Positions 1 to 9,703 of a stretch of DNA of 64,000 nucleotides are shown one piece after another. The position numbers were made by a program, and so were the translations under genes. The notes under the pieces are model-generated. The model worked only from the letters and a program-made list of their open reading frames with translations. It made no database searches and had not been told where the DNA came from. Source of the stretch: Arthrobacter sp. APC 3897 (lineage in GTDB: Bacteria > Actinomycetota > Actinomycetes > Actinomycetales > Micrococcaceae); the NCBI RefSeq assembly GCF_030407495.1, contig NZ_JASDDG010000016.1:1-64000 (forward strand), given 5' to 3'. Positions within the stretch are counted from its first letter, which is position 1. Each line of letters starts with the position of its first letter.

Positions 1-1830
1 CAGTTTGTCCGGGAGCAGTGGATCAATCTCAATGGTGCCTGGGACTTCGAGATAGACCGCAGCGATTCGGGCCTGGACCGCGGCCTCCTGCAGCGCCCCC
101 TGCTGGGTTCGATCATTGTGCCGTTCGCTCCCGAATCCGAACTCTCCGGAATTGGAGAAACAGACTTCATGGACGCGGTCTGGTACCGCCGCACCATCAC
201 CGTTCCGTCGGACTGGAACGGATTGCGCCCCATTCTGCACTTCGGCGCAGTGGACTATGACGCCACGGTTTGGGCCAATGGCACCGAAGTGGCAAAGCAT
301 CGCGGCGGTTTCACTCCCTTCGACGCAGACCTCTCTGCTGTGGCAGGCCCGGGCGACGACGTCGAAGTCACCGTGCGTGCCCGCGACCTGCACGGTGAAG
401 TACAGGCCCGCGGCAAGCAGGCCACCTGGTTTGCCAACACACACTGCCAGTACACCCGGACCACCGGCATCTGGCAGACAGTCTGGCTTGAAGGCGTGCC
501 CCCCACTGCTGTCACCCGGATTCAAATCACTCCCAACGTGGCCTCAAGCAGCTTCACAGTCACCGCACCGCTGACGGGAAACCTGCCGGAGGGCCGGCTG
601 AATGTTTCCTTGACGGACAATGACGGCCGCAGGGTGGCCGAAGCGTCGGTGGGCACCGGCTTTGACCTCGCTCCCACGCTGGTCCTCACCCTGGCCGAAG
701 CTGACGTTCGGCTCTGGGATGTGGGCAACCCCCAGCTGTACGGAGTGGAGGTCTCCCTGTTCACGGGGGACACCCGGGTGGACAGGATCCGCAGCTACAC
801 CGCATTGCGCTCAGTCAGCATCGATGGCAATTCCTTCCGCCTCAACGGCCGCCGGGTTTTCCAGCGCCTGGTGCTGGACCAGGGCTACTGGCCTGAATCG
901 CTGATGACGGCGCCGTCGGACCAGGCGCTGATTGATGACATTGAATTGTCGCTGGCCGCCGGCTTCAACGGCGCCCGCCTGCACCAGAAGGTCTTTGAGG
1001 AGCGCTTCCTGTTCCATGCGGATCTGCGCGGCTATCTGGTCTGGGGAGAGTTCGGCGACTGGGGCGTTTCCGGTCAGGGCCCCATGGGCGACAACCAGAA
1101 ACCTGACGCGTCCTTCATATCCCAGTGGCTTGAGGCGGTCCAGCGGGACATCAACCACCCCTCGATTGTGGGCTGGTGCCCCCTGAATGAGACCCACCAG
1201 GTGCTCCACGACCGGATTACGGTTCTGGATGATGTCACCCGTGCCATGTTCTTGGCCACCAAACTTGCCGACCCCTCCCGTCCGGTCATTGATGCCTCCG
1301 GATATTCTCATCGGGTGATGGAAACGGATGTCTATGATTCGCATTCGTATGAACAGGACCCGGAAGCCTTCCAGGCCGAGCAGCAGGGCCTTGCCGACGG
1401 CAAGCCGTTCCTGAACCGCCCGGCCACTCTGGGGGAAATCGGTCTTCCGCACGGGAAGACCGAGTACTCCCTCCCATATGCCGGCCAGCCTTTCTTCGTT
1501 TCCGAATACGGCGGCATCTGGTGGAACGAGCAGGAAGCAGTGGCCGCGGCTGAGGGACGTGCCCCGGTTGCCGTTGGCAGCGACCAAGCCGATTCCTGGG
1601 GGTACGGAGACCGCGTCCGGTCCGAGGAGGAGTTTTACGCCCGGTTTGAAGGTTTGACCAACGTACTCCTTGATGACCCGAACATGTTCGGGTACTGCTA
1701 CACCCAGCTGACGGACGTCTTCCAGGAGAAGAACGGCGTCTATGACTTCAAGCGCGGGGATAAGTTCGACGTCGAACGCCTGCGCCGCGTTCAGCAGCGT
1801 CCGGCGGCTTACGAACAGCGGACGGATTAA
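1..1830 (+). CDS. Glycoside hydrolase family 2 protein, 3' part (5' end outside window)
   Basis: The reading frame is open from base 1, so the start lies upstream of the window; about 609 residues are present. The order is a jelly-roll sugar-binding domain (about residues 1-170, with the typical WYRRTITVP strand), an immunoglobulin-like middle domain, and a TIM-barrel catalytic domain. The acid/base glutamate sits in PLNETHQ (codon at 1189) and the nucleophile glutamate in VSEYGG (codon at 1504), so both catalytic residues of family GH2 are present. GH2 enzymes cleave beta-galactosides, beta-glucuronides or beta-mannosides; the substrate cannot be told from what is visible. No signal peptide can be judged because the N-terminus is missing. 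A strong hairpin follows 30 bases after the stop. Confidence 0.9.
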   Translation, partial: QFVREQWINLNGAWDFEIDRSDSGLDRGLLQRPLLGSIIVPFAPESELSGIGETDFMDAVWYRRTITVPSDWNGLRPILHFGAVDYDATVWANGTEVAKHRGGFTPFDADLSAVAGPGDDVEVTVRARDLHGEVQARGKQATWFANTHCQYTRTTGIWQTVWLEGVPPTAVTRIQITPNVASSSFTVTAPLTGNLPEGRLNVSLTDNDGRRVAEASVGTGFDLAPTLVLTLAEADVRLWDVGNPQLYGVEVSLFTGDTRVDRIRSYTALRSVSIDGNSFRLNGRRVFQRLVLDQGYWPESLMTAPSDQALIDDIELSLAAGFNGARLHQKVFEERFLFHADLRGYLVWGEFGDWGVSGQGPMGDNQKPDASFISQWLEAVQRDINHPSIVGWCPLNETHQVLHDRITVLDDVTRAMFLATKLADPSRPVIDASGYSHRVMETDVYDSHSYEQDPEAFQAEQQGLADGKPFLNRPATLGEIGLPHGKTEYSLPYAGQPFFVSEYGGIWWNEQEAVAAAEGRAPVAVGSDQADSWGYGDRVRSEEEFYARFEGLTNVLLDDPNMFGYCYTQLTDVFQEKNGVYDFKRGDKFDVERLRRVQQRPAAYEQRTD

Positions 1831-1859
1831 GCCGCAATTCCCTGCATCCAGCGATAGAA

Positions 1860-1895
1860 AGCGCTGCCGGCTTTCCATCCGGCAGCGCTTTTCTC
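1860..1895 (+). terminator. Intrinsic terminator after GH2 gene
   Basis: Perfect 11-bp inverted repeat (AGCGCTGCCGG and its complement) around an 8-base loop, followed by TTTT. It lies 30 bases after the GH2 stop codon. Confidence 0.8.
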
Positions 1896-2059
1896 CTTAA
1901 ATCCCACCCTCTGTTAGCTCCAGCTCCACCGGCGTGTCACCCGTTTGTAACCCAGACCACATAGTATTACGTGCGTCACTCCAGTAACCCCCCTTCGGCG
2001 CCGCTCGGCGGTGTCCACAACCGTCGGCTGGCATCCCAGCGGACCAAGGAGCAAGAGGC

Positions 2060-5000
2060 ATGAAAAGACCATTCTGGAAGGCTGCGCTGGGAACCACCCT
2101 GACAGCCGGCCTGCTGGCAGCACCAATCACGGCGCTTCCGGCCTTTGCACAAGACAGCCGTGCAGCTGTTGCCCCCGGCATCATCATCAATGAGGCCTAC
2201 CTGAGCGGCGGCAGCGCCAACGCGCCGTTCGTCAACAAGTTCGTGGAGCTGTACAACCCCACTTCCGCCGACGTCAGCCTTGACGGCTGGTCCCTCCAGT
2301 ACCGGGCAGCGGGTTCGACGGCGGCTCCCACCGGCATCGGTGCACTCTCCGGCACCATCCCCGCCGGCGGTTACTATCTGGTGTCCGGCGCCTCCAACGG
2401 AGCCGCCGGAGCACCCCTGCCCGAAGCCGATGCGACCATCGGCGCCAGCTTCTCCGGGTCGGGCGGCACCCTCATCCTGTCCAGCCAGTCCACCCGCGTG
2501 GATCCGCTGCCCACCGGTTCAGTCACCGCCGCCGCCGGCGTCGTTGACCTGCTGGGCTACGGCACCTCGAACACCTTCGAAACCTTGGCCGCCGCCGCGC
2601 CGGCAGGCAACAGCGATCCCAAGTCCCTGAACCGGACCGGGTTCGCCGACACGAACAACAACGCGGCAGACTTCGTGCTCAACGCGGCCGTGACCCCCAC
2701 CGGAACGGGCGGAACGGCTCCCACTGAGCCGACCCCCACACCCACACCGACGCCGTCACCCACTGCGCCCGTCGAGCCCCCTGCCGGCGCCGTGCCCATC
2801 GCCGAGATCCAGGGCTCCGGCGACACCAGCCCTCTGGTGGGACAGAACGTCACCACCCGCGGGATAGTCACCGGTGTCTATCCCACCGGCGGCTTCAACG
2901 GCTACTACATCCAGACCCCCGGCACAGGCGGCACGCTGGATCCGGCCGCCCACACCGCTTCGGACGGCATCTTCGTGTTTTCCGCAGACACCGTCGGCTC
3001 CGTCGCAGCAGGCGACTATGTTGAAGTCACCGGCGCCGTGGGCGAATACTTTGGCCTCACCCAGCTCACCGTTGCCGCCGGCCAGATGACCAAGCTCGAG
3101 GAGGCGGCCGAAGAGGTCAAGCCCGCCGCTGTTGCCTGGCCCGCCTCCGATACGCAGCGCGAAGCCCTCGAGGGGATGCTGCTGGCACCGCAGGGCAGCT
3201 ACACCGTCACCGACAATTACTCCCTGAACCAGTACGCGGAGATTGGGCTGGCTGCCGGCGATTCGCCCCTGGTCCAGCCCACCGCTGTGGCTCCCGTGGG
3301 CACCCCCGAGCACGCCGCCGTCGTCGCCGACAATGCGGCCCGTGCCGTGAAGCTCGACGACGGCACCAGCATCAACTTTCTGGGCGCCGCCAACCAGGGC
3401 ATCCCGCTGCCCTACCTGACCCTGGACAATCCGGTGCGCATCGGGGCAGCCGCCACCTTCACCACCGGCGTCATCCTGGACTACCGCAACAGTGCCTGGA
3501 AGTTCCAGCCGCTGACCGCGCTCACCGCTGAGAACGCCGCGGAGGCCGCCCCGGCGTCGTTCGAAGCCACGCGCACCGCCGCTCCGGAAAGCGTGGGAGG
3601 CAACCTCAAGCTCGCCTCCTTCAACGTGCTGAACTACTTCAGCACCACGGGCACGGACCTCACCGGCTGCACCTACTACAACGACCGTTCCGGCGCGCCG
3701 CTGACCGTGCGCGGCGGCTGCGATGCCCGCGGCGCCGCAAACCCGGAGAACCTGGAACGCCAGCAGGCAAAAATCGTGTCCGCCATCAACGCCCTCGGCG
3801 CCGACGTCGTGTCCCTGATGGAGGTGGAGAACTCCGCCGTGTTCGGCAAGGACCGTGACGATGCACTGGCCAACCTGACCGCTGCCCTGAACGAGGCCGC
3901 GCCGGGCACCTGGGACTATGTCCGCTCCCCCGCGGCACTGCCGGACGATGAAGACGTCATCCGCACCGCCTTCATCTTCCGCACGGCCGCTGCAGAACCG
4001 GTGGGTGAATCCGCCATTCTGAACGATGAAACCGTGTTCTCCAACGCCCGTGAACCACTGGCGCAGGCCTTCAAGCCCGCCGGCGGGGAAGACAACTCCA
4101 CCATCCTGGCGGTCAGCAACCACTTCAAGTCCAAGGGATCTGCTCCGTCAACCGGCGAAAACTCCGACACCGGACAGGGCGGCTGGAACGCTGACCGAGT
4201 GCGGCAGGCCCGGGCGCTGGCAGCCTTCGCTGACGCTGAAGCGGAAGCCGCCGGCACGGAAAAGGTCTTCCTGCTGGGTGATTTCAATTCATACGCCGCC
4301 GAGGACCCGATGACCGTTCTGGCCGAGGCCGGCTACGTCAACCTGGGCAAGGCCACCGGCAAGCACTCCTATGCCTTCAGCGGACTGGTTGGTTCCCTGG
4401 ACCACATCCTGGCCTCTGAGGAAGCAGCGGAAGCCGTGACCGGTGCCGACATCTGGAACATCAACTCGGTGGAGTCCCTGGCGCTGGAATACAGCCGCTA
4501 CAACACCAATGTCACCAACTTCTACGCTCCGGATCCGTTCCGTTCCTCGGACCACGATCCCATCCTCGTCGGTTTGGACCTCACCCCGGCAGGGACCGAA
4601 ACCGAGAAACTGAACCTGCTGAACATCAACGACTTCCACGGCCGCATTGATGCCAATACCGTCAATTTCGCCGGAACCGTTGAACAGCTCAAGGCCGCCG
4701 CACCCGAGGGCAGCTCGCTGTTCCTCTCCGCCGGAGACAACATCGGCGCTTCGCTGTTCGCGTCCTCCGTGCAGCAGGACAAGCCCACCCTCGATGTGCT
4801 GAACGCCCTCGGACTGCGGGCCTCGGCCGTGGGAAACCACGAGTTTGACGCCGGATACGCCGATCTGACCGACCGGGTTGATCCGGCTGCGGACTTCCCG
4901 TACCTGGGCGCCAACGTCTACCTCAAGGGCACCGCAACCCCGGCTCTGGATGAGTACACCATCCTGGACGTCAACGGTGTCTCAGTGGCAGTGATCGGTG

Positions 5001-6562
5001 CGGTCACCGAAGAGACCTCCGCGTTGGTCACCCCGGGCGGCATTGCCGACCTGGAGTTCGGCGACCCTGTGGAAGCCGTCAACCGGGTCGCCGAACAGCT
5101 CCAGGCGTCCGGAGACGTCGACGTCATTATCGCCGAATACCACGAGGGCGCCGGCAGCGGCACCCCGGACGGTGCTTCCCTGGAAGAGGAACTGGCGGCC
5201 GGCGGTGCGTTTGCCGAGATCGTCAACGGCACCACACCGCTGGTGGACGCCATCTACACCGGACACACCCACAAGCAGTACGCCTGGGATGCACCCGTTC
5301 CCGGCGCCGGCGGCAAGACCCGTCCGGTGCTGCAGACCGGTTCCTACGGTGAGTTCATTGGCCAGATCACGCTGGACTACAACCCGGCCACGGATGAGGT
5401 GCTGTCCTACACGGCAACCAACGTTCCGCGGACCACCGCGAGCGCCGCGTCACTCGTGGCCACCTATCCCGCCGTGGCAGAGGTCAAGTCCATCGTGGAC
5501 GCAGCCCTGGCCTCCGCCGCGGAGATCGGCAACCAGCCGGTTGGCTCGGTCACCGCTGACATCACGACGGCGTTCAACGGCACCGCCCGCGATGACCGCA
5601 GCGCGGAATCCACGCTGGGCAACCTCGTGGCCGACTCCCTGCTGACCACGCTGTCCTCCGCGGAGCGCGGCGGTGCCGAAATCGGCGTCACCAACCCCGG
5701 CGGGCTGCGGGCCGAGCTGTACTACGGCGACGACGGCGTGATCACCTACGCTGAAGCCAACGCCGTGCTGCCGTTCGTCAACAACCTGTGGACCACCACG
5801 CTTACCGGTGCCCAGCTCAAAACAATGCTGGAACAGCAGTGGCAGCCCGAGGGAAGCTCACGTGCCTTCCTGGCACTTGGCCTGTCCGACAACATCACCT
5901 ACACCTATGATCCGGACCAGCCGCGCGGCTCCCGGATCCAGACCGTCACCATCAACGGTGCCGCCATGGATCCGACCCGCGCCTACCGGGTGGGCACTTT
6001 CAGCTTCCTGGCCCAGGGCGGCGACAACTTCAGCGTCTTCTCCGAAGGCACTGACACCCGCGACTCCGGACTCGTGGACCGTGATGCCTGGATCAGCTAC
6101 ATCGAGGCGAACAGCCCGCTGTCACCGGACTTTGCCCGCCAGGGCGTCATCACCAAGGGCGCCCCGGCAACTGCGAAGGCCGGAACCGCGGTGTCCTTCA
6201 CCGTATCCGGCCTGGATCTGACCTCGCTGGGCAGCCCCGCGAACACCGGACTGGCCGCCAGCTGGGTGAATGCAGCCGGCACCTCCACCACTCTGGGCAC
6301 CGCTTCCGTGGCGTCGGGCACGGCTACCGTGAACGTCACCCTTCCGGCGTCGGCTGCCGGCGCCGGAACCCTGGTACTCACCGCGGCTCCGTCCGGAACC
6401 ACTGTGACTGTTCCCGTCACAGTGGAGGCTGCGCCGACCGTTCCGCCGGCTCCGGTGTGCAAGGCTCCGGTTCCGCCCCAGTACTGGTGGGACGTCCGGG
6501 GCTGGCTCCGATACGCCATCGAATGGGCCAAGTATCTGGTCTGCCTGAGCCAGCGCGGCTAA
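2060..6562 (+). CDS. Secreted ExeM/NucH-type endonuclease fused to a 5'-nucleotidase
   Basis: 1500 residues. Residues 1-30 are a Sec signal peptide (KR, hydrophobic core, cleavage after AFA). Then come a lamin-tail domain (about 37-170), a Thr/Pro linker (TPTPTPTPSP), an OB-fold domain (about 245-345), and an endonuclease/exonuclease/phosphatase domain (about 510-840: LASFNVLNYF, GDFNSY, SSDHDP). A complete 5'-nucleotidase follows: metallophosphatase motifs NDFHGRID, GDNIG, GNHEFD and GHTHKQ (about 850-1070), then the nucleoside-binding C-terminal domain (NPGGLR, about 1150-1350). An Ig-like domain and a short Trp-rich tail with two cysteines end the protein. The likely role is outside the cell: cutting DNA and removing phosphate from the nucleotides to scavenge phosphate and nucleosides. 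The start has an AAGGAGCAAG-like ribosome site. There is no LPXTG anchor. Confidence 0.92.
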   Translation: MKRPFWKAALGTTLTAGLLAAPITALPAFAQDSRAAVAPGIIINEAYLSGGSANAPFVNKFVELYNPTSADVSLDGWSLQYRAAGSTAAPTGIGALSGTIPAGGYYLVSGASNGAAGAPLPEADATIGASFSGSGGTLILSSQSTRVDPLPTGSVTAAAGVVDLLGYGTSNTFETLAAAAPAGNSDPKSLNRTGFADTNNNAADFVLNAAVTPTGTGGTAPTEPTPTPTPTPSPTAPVEPPAGAVPIAEIQGSGDTSPLVGQNVTTRGIVTGVYPTGGFNGYYIQTPGTGGTLDPAAHTASDGIFVFSADTVGSVAAGDYVEVTGAVGEYFGLTQLTVAAGQMTKLEEAAEEVKPAAVAWPASDTQREALEGMLLAPQGSYTVTDNYSLNQYAEIGLAAGDSPLVQPTAVAPVGTPEHAAVVADNAARAVKLDDGTSINFLGAANQGIPLPYLTLDNPVRIGAAATFTTGVILDYRNSAWKFQPLTALTAENAAEAAPASFEATRTAAPESVGGNLKLASFNVLNYFSTTGTDLTGCTYYNDRSGAPLTVRGGCDARGAANPENLERQQAKIVSAINALGADVVSLMEVENSAVFGKDRDDALANLTAALNEAAPGTWDYVRSPAALPDDEDVIRTAFIFRTAAAEPVGESAILNDETVFSNAREPLAQAFKPAGGEDNSTILAVSNHFKSKGSAPSTGENSDTGQGGWNADRVRQARALAAFADAEAEAAGTEKVFLLGDFNSYAAEDPMTVLAEAGYVNLGKATGKHSYAFSGLVGSLDHILASEEAAEAVTGADIWNINSVESLALEYSRYNTNVTNFYAPDPFRSSDHDPILVGLDLTPAGTETEKLNLLNINDFHGRIDANTVNFAGTVEQLKAAAPEGSSLFLSAGDNIGASLFASSVQQDKPTLDVLNALGLRASAVGNHEFDAGYADLTDRVDPAADFPYLGANVYLKGTATPALDEYTILDVNGVSVAVIGAVTEETSALVTPGGIADLEFGDPVEAVNRVAEQLQASGDVDVIIAEYHEGAGSGTPDGASLEEELAAGGAFAEIVNGTTPLVDAIYTGHTHKQYAWDAPVPGAGGKTRPVLQTGSYGEFIGQITLDYNPATDEVLSYTATNVPRTTASAASLVATYPAVAEVKSIVDAALASAAEIGNQPVGSVTADITTAFNGTARDDRSAESTLGNLVADSLLTTLSSAERGGAEIGVTNPGGLRAELYYGDDGVITYAEANAVLPFVNNLWTTTLTGAQLKTMLEQQWQPEGSSRAFLALGLSDNITYTYDPDQPRGSRIQTVTINGAAMDPTRAYRVGTFSFLAQGGDNFSVFSEGTDTRDSGLVDRDAWISYIEANSPLSPDFARQGVITKGAPATAKAGTAVSFTVSGLDLTSLGSPANTGLAASWVNAAGTSTTLGTASVASGTATVNVTLPASAAGAGTLVLTAAPSGTTVTVPVTVEAAPTVPPAPVCKAPVPPQYWWDVRGWLRYAIEWAKYLVCLSQRG

Positions 6563-6600
6563 TCCCGCACTGACACGAGGCCCAGCGCCTGAGCACTAAA

Positions 6601-6646
6601 GGGCGGTGCCGCCCGGACCCGGGGTCCGGACGGCACCGCCCTTTTT
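6601..6646. terminator. Terminator between convergent nuclease and alcohol dehydrogenase genes
   Basis: Long GC-rich hairpin starting GGGCGGTGCCG and ending CGGCACCGCCC, followed by TTTTT on the plus strand. It lies between two convergent genes and may serve both. Confidence 0.8.
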
Positions 6647-6658
6647 GTGTGTAACCCG

Positions 6659-7609
6659 CTAGTCCCCGAAGCGGGCGACGAGCCGGCCGAGCACCTGGTT
6701 GTTCTTCAACCGCTCAAGTCCTTCGCCCACCTGATCAAAGGAGATTTCCTCGTAGCCCGGGGTGATCTCGCCGCGAAGCATCAGGTCAAAGACCTCTTCG
6801 ATGTCTGCCACGGTGCCGCCGAGCGAACCTTCGATGGTCTTACCCAGGACGGAGTTGGTGGCCACGGTAAAGGTGGGCCGCCCGAGGCCCACCTGCACCA
6901 CCTTGCCGCCGCGTTTGACCGCGTTCACGGCTTTCTGAGTGGTATCGAAACCGGCGTAGTCAACAATGAGGTCGAAGTCGCCGCCCCGCCGCGGATCGGT
7001 CACCCATTCCGCGGCGTCTTTAACGCAGGAAACCGCACCGGCTTCCTTTGCAGCAGGCCAGGCTTCCTCCTTCATCTCGGCCACGTGCACCTCAGCACCG
7101 GCAAGGACTGCAGCGCGTGCACCTATCTGCCCCAGGCCGCCAAAACCGATCACGCCAACCTTCATGCCTTCCTTGGCACCGCCGGCCTTGATCATGGCGT
7201 GATAGGAGGTCATGCCGGCGTCGGTGGCCAGCGCGGCCAACGAGAGGTCCAGTCCGTCCGGAACCCGGGCAAGGTCGCGGTAGTCCGCAGCCAGCTTGTC
7301 CGCGAAGCCGCCCGGGGTGAACATCCCCAGCGGCGGCTGAACGCCGGAGGAGCAGACGCCCACCACGTCGCCCACCTTGAAGCCCGTGACCTCCGAGCCC
7401 AGAGCCGTGATGACTCCCGCGTTTTCGTGACCCTGTGTCATAGGAAGGAACGGCATGGCCTGGTCCCCCACCTCCATGTACATCACGTCGGAGTGGCACA
7501 GGCCTGCAGCCTTGACGTCGATAATCACCTGGGTGGGGCCGGGAACCGGCTCCTCAACCTCGTTGAGCTGGATCGGCTGCTGTTCCCCCATGTACTGCCA
7601 AGCCTTCAT
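6659..7609 (-). CDS. Zinc-type alcohol dehydrogenase lacking the structural-zinc loop
   Basis: 316 residues from the ATG at 7609, which has AAAGGACGAGTC upstream; a longer reading frame exists but has no ribosome site. It is a medium-chain dehydrogenase: GroES-like catalytic domain with C38 (GLCHSD) and H61-E62 (GHE) for the catalytic zinc, then a Rossmann domain with GFGGLGQIG for NAD(P). Family members usually have 335-350 residues and a four-cysteine lobe binding a structural zinc. Here that segment (about residues 81-103) is short and holds only C86. Substrate unknown; an aldehyde dehydrogenase gene lies 2 kb away, so alcohol oxidation is plausible. Confidence 0.88.
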   Translation of the reverse strand: MKAWQYMGEQQPIQLNEVEEPVPGPTQVIIDVKAAGLCHSDVMYMEVGDQAMPFLPMTQGHENAGVITALGSEVTGFKVGDVVGVCSSGVQPPLGMFTPGGFADKLAADYRDLARVPDGLDLSLAALATDAGMTSYHAMIKAGGAKEGMKVGVIGFGGLGQIGARAAVLAGAEVHVAEMKEEAWPAAKEAGAVSCVKDAAEWVTDPRRGGDFDLIVDYAGFDTTQKAVNAVKRGGKVVQVGLGRPTFTVATNSVLGKTIEGSLGGTVADIEEVFDLMLRGEITPGYEEISFDQVGEGLERLKNNQVLGRLVARFGD

Positions 7610-7727
7610 GACTCGTCCTTTCTGCCGGGGCCGAGGGCGGCGGGCCCCGTGCGTGCAGCGTCTGGACGGCACGCGTGTTCGAGAACCCTCAGAGCCAGTT
7701 TAAATCCACCGGGCAGGCACTTCCGGG

Positions 7728-9482
7728 CTAGTCGCGCGGGTCCGGGTCATTGGGCTTTTCGCTGCCCATGTCCGCGGCGCCGAAGACCTTCACCGCCGGG
7801 TTGTCCGTCTCCTCGTTGGGGCGCGGCTTGAGCTCCGGATGGTGCAGGTCCAGGGCCGGACGCTCGGACCGGATACGGGGCAGGGAGGTGAAGTTGTGGC
7901 GCGGCGGCGGGCAGGAGGTGGCCCATTCCAGCGAACACCCGAAGCCCCAGGGGTCATCAACGTCCACCCGGCGTCCGCGGCGCCAGGTGATGTAGACGTT
8001 CCAGAAGAACGGAATCATTGAAACGCCCAGGATCATGGAGGAAATCGTGGACAGCTGGTTCATCGCGGCGAAGTTATCCTCCACCAGGTAGTCGGCGTAG
8101 CGGCGGGGCATGCCGATAACACCCAGCCAGTGCTGGACCAGGAATGTGCCGTGGAAGCCAATGAACAACAGCCAGAAATGGATTTTGCCCAGGCGCTCGT
8201 TCAGCATCTTGCCGGTGAATTTTGGCCACCAGAAATAGAAGCCGGCGAACATGGCAAACACCACGGTTCCGAAGATCACGTAGTGGAAATGGGCCACCAC
8301 AAAGTACGTATCAGAGACCTGGTAGTCCAGCGGGGGCGAGGACAGGATGATGCCGGTCAGGCCGCCGAAGAGGAACGTGATGAGGAAGCCTATGCTCCAC
8401 AGCATGGGGGTCTCAAACGTGATGGATCCCCGCCACATCGTGCCGATCCAGTTGAAGAACTTCACGCCCGTTGGCACCGCGATCAGCATGGTCATGAAGG
8501 CGAAGAAGGACTGCATGATCGCGCCCGTGACGTACATGTGGTGGGCCCACACGGTGACGGACAGTGCGGCGATGGCAATCGTGGCGAAAACGAGTCCCTT
8601 GTAGCCAAAAATCGGTTTTCGGCTGAAGACCGGAAGCACTTCCGAAATGATGCCGAAGAACGGCAGCGCGATGATGTACACCTCGGGGTGGCCGAAGAAC
8701 CAGAACAGGTGCTGCCACAGGATGGCGCCGCCGCGCTCGGGGTCGAAGATGTGCGCTCCGAACCTCCGGTCCGCGCCCAGTGCAAACAGCGCGGCGGCCA
8801 GCGGCGGAAACGCCATGAGAATCAGGATGGCTGTGACCAGGGTGTTCCACGTGAAGATTGGCATCCGCCACATGGTCATCCCGGGGGCACGCAGGCAGAT
8901 GATGGTGGTGACGAAGTTGACCGCACCCAGGATGGTTCCGAATCCGGACAGCGCCAGTCCAAACACCCACAGGTCTCCGCCGATCCCCGGCGAGAACGTG
9001 GTGTTGGACAGCGGGGCATAGGCGGTCCACCCAAAGGACGCCGCACCCTGGGGTGTGATGAATCCGCTGACCGCAATGGTGGAGCCGAAGAGGAAGAACC
9101 AGAAAGCCAGTGCGTTCAGACGGGGGAAGGCCACGTCCGGCGCTCCGATTTGCAGCGGCATGATGACGTTGGCGAAGCCGGAGAACAGCGGGGTTGCGAA
9201 CATCAGCAGCATGACCGTGCCGTGCATGGTGAACAGCTGGTTGTACTGTTCCTTGGTCTGCAGGATCTGCATTCCGGGTTCGAAGAGTTCGGCGCGGATC
9301 ACCAGCGCCATCACCCCGCCCAGGCAGAAGAAGATGAATGATGCGATCAGGTACATGTACCCGATGGTCTTGTGGTCCGTCGAGGTGATCCAGTTGACGA
9401 CGATGCGTCCTTTGGACAGCGGAACGACGCGCGGCGCGACGAAGGTGCCGGATTCATCTGCGGAGTACTTGAGCGTCGACAT
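7728..9482 (-). CDS. ctaD: Cytochrome c oxidase subunit I (aa3-type), stand-alone copy
   Basis: 584 residues from the ATG at 9482 (AAGGATGG upstream), the usual length for actinobacterial CtaD. This is the catalytic heme-copper subunit that reduces oxygen to water and pumps protons in the plasma membrane. Visible family signatures: [14 protein letters not shown] at the start of helix I, HGTVMLL with the low-spin heme ligand, HPEVYI with the CuB-ligand His and cross-linked Tyr, VWAHHMY with the paired CuB histidines, and HFHYVIFG near the end. About twelve membrane segments. No ctaC, ctaE, ctaF or cytochrome bc genes lie beside it, so the other subunits must be encoded elsewhere and this may be a second, condition-specific copy. 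Confidence 0.95.
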   Translation of the reverse strand: MSTLKYSADESGTFVAPRVVPLSKGRIVVNWITSTDHKTIGYMYLIASFIFFCLGGVMALVIRAELFEPGMQILQTKEQYNQLFTMHGTVMLLMFATPLFSGFANVIMPLQIGAPDVAFPRLNALAFWFFLFGSTIAVSGFITPQGAASFGWTAYAPLSNTTFSPGIGGDLWVFGLALSGFGTILGAVNFVTTIICLRAPGMTMWRMPIFTWNTLVTAILILMAFPPLAAALFALGADRRFGAHIFDPERGGAILWQHLFWFFGHPEVYIIALPFFGIISEVLPVFSRKPIFGYKGLVFATIAIAALSVTVWAHHMYVTGAIMQSFFAFMTMLIAVPTGVKFFNWIGTMWRGSITFETPMLWSIGFLITFLFGGLTGIILSSPPLDYQVSDTYFVVAHFHYVIFGTVVFAMFAGFYFWWPKFTGKMLNERLGKIHFWLLFIGFHGTFLVQHWLGVIGMPRRYADYLVEDNFAAMNQLSTISSMILGVSMIPFFWNVYITWRRGRRVDVDDPWGFGCSLEWATSCPPPRHNFTSLPRIRSERPALDLHHPELKPRPNEETDNPAVKVFGAADMGSEKPNDPDPRD

Positions 9483-9703
9483 GCAGTGCCATCCTTGGGT
9501 GCATAGGCCAGAACCACGTACTTCCAGCGGCCCTTTCGGAGCCGGCCGTTTCTGTATCGTAGGTCTCCGCTTTTGCTGCCGTCCAGAGGTTTGTGCTCCC
9601 GGCTCCTCCGGAAAGCCCACGCAAAGCCGGAGGCTGCAGGGAATGAAAGTCTTTCGAGTCCGGTTGTGACGGGGACATGCATCGAGACTCCAAGGAGAAA
9701 CAC

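Noticed and set aside
8130-9341. 403-codon highly charged frame on the plus strand
   Set aside because: Antisense to ctaD; the charge pattern is the mirror of hydrophobic helices.
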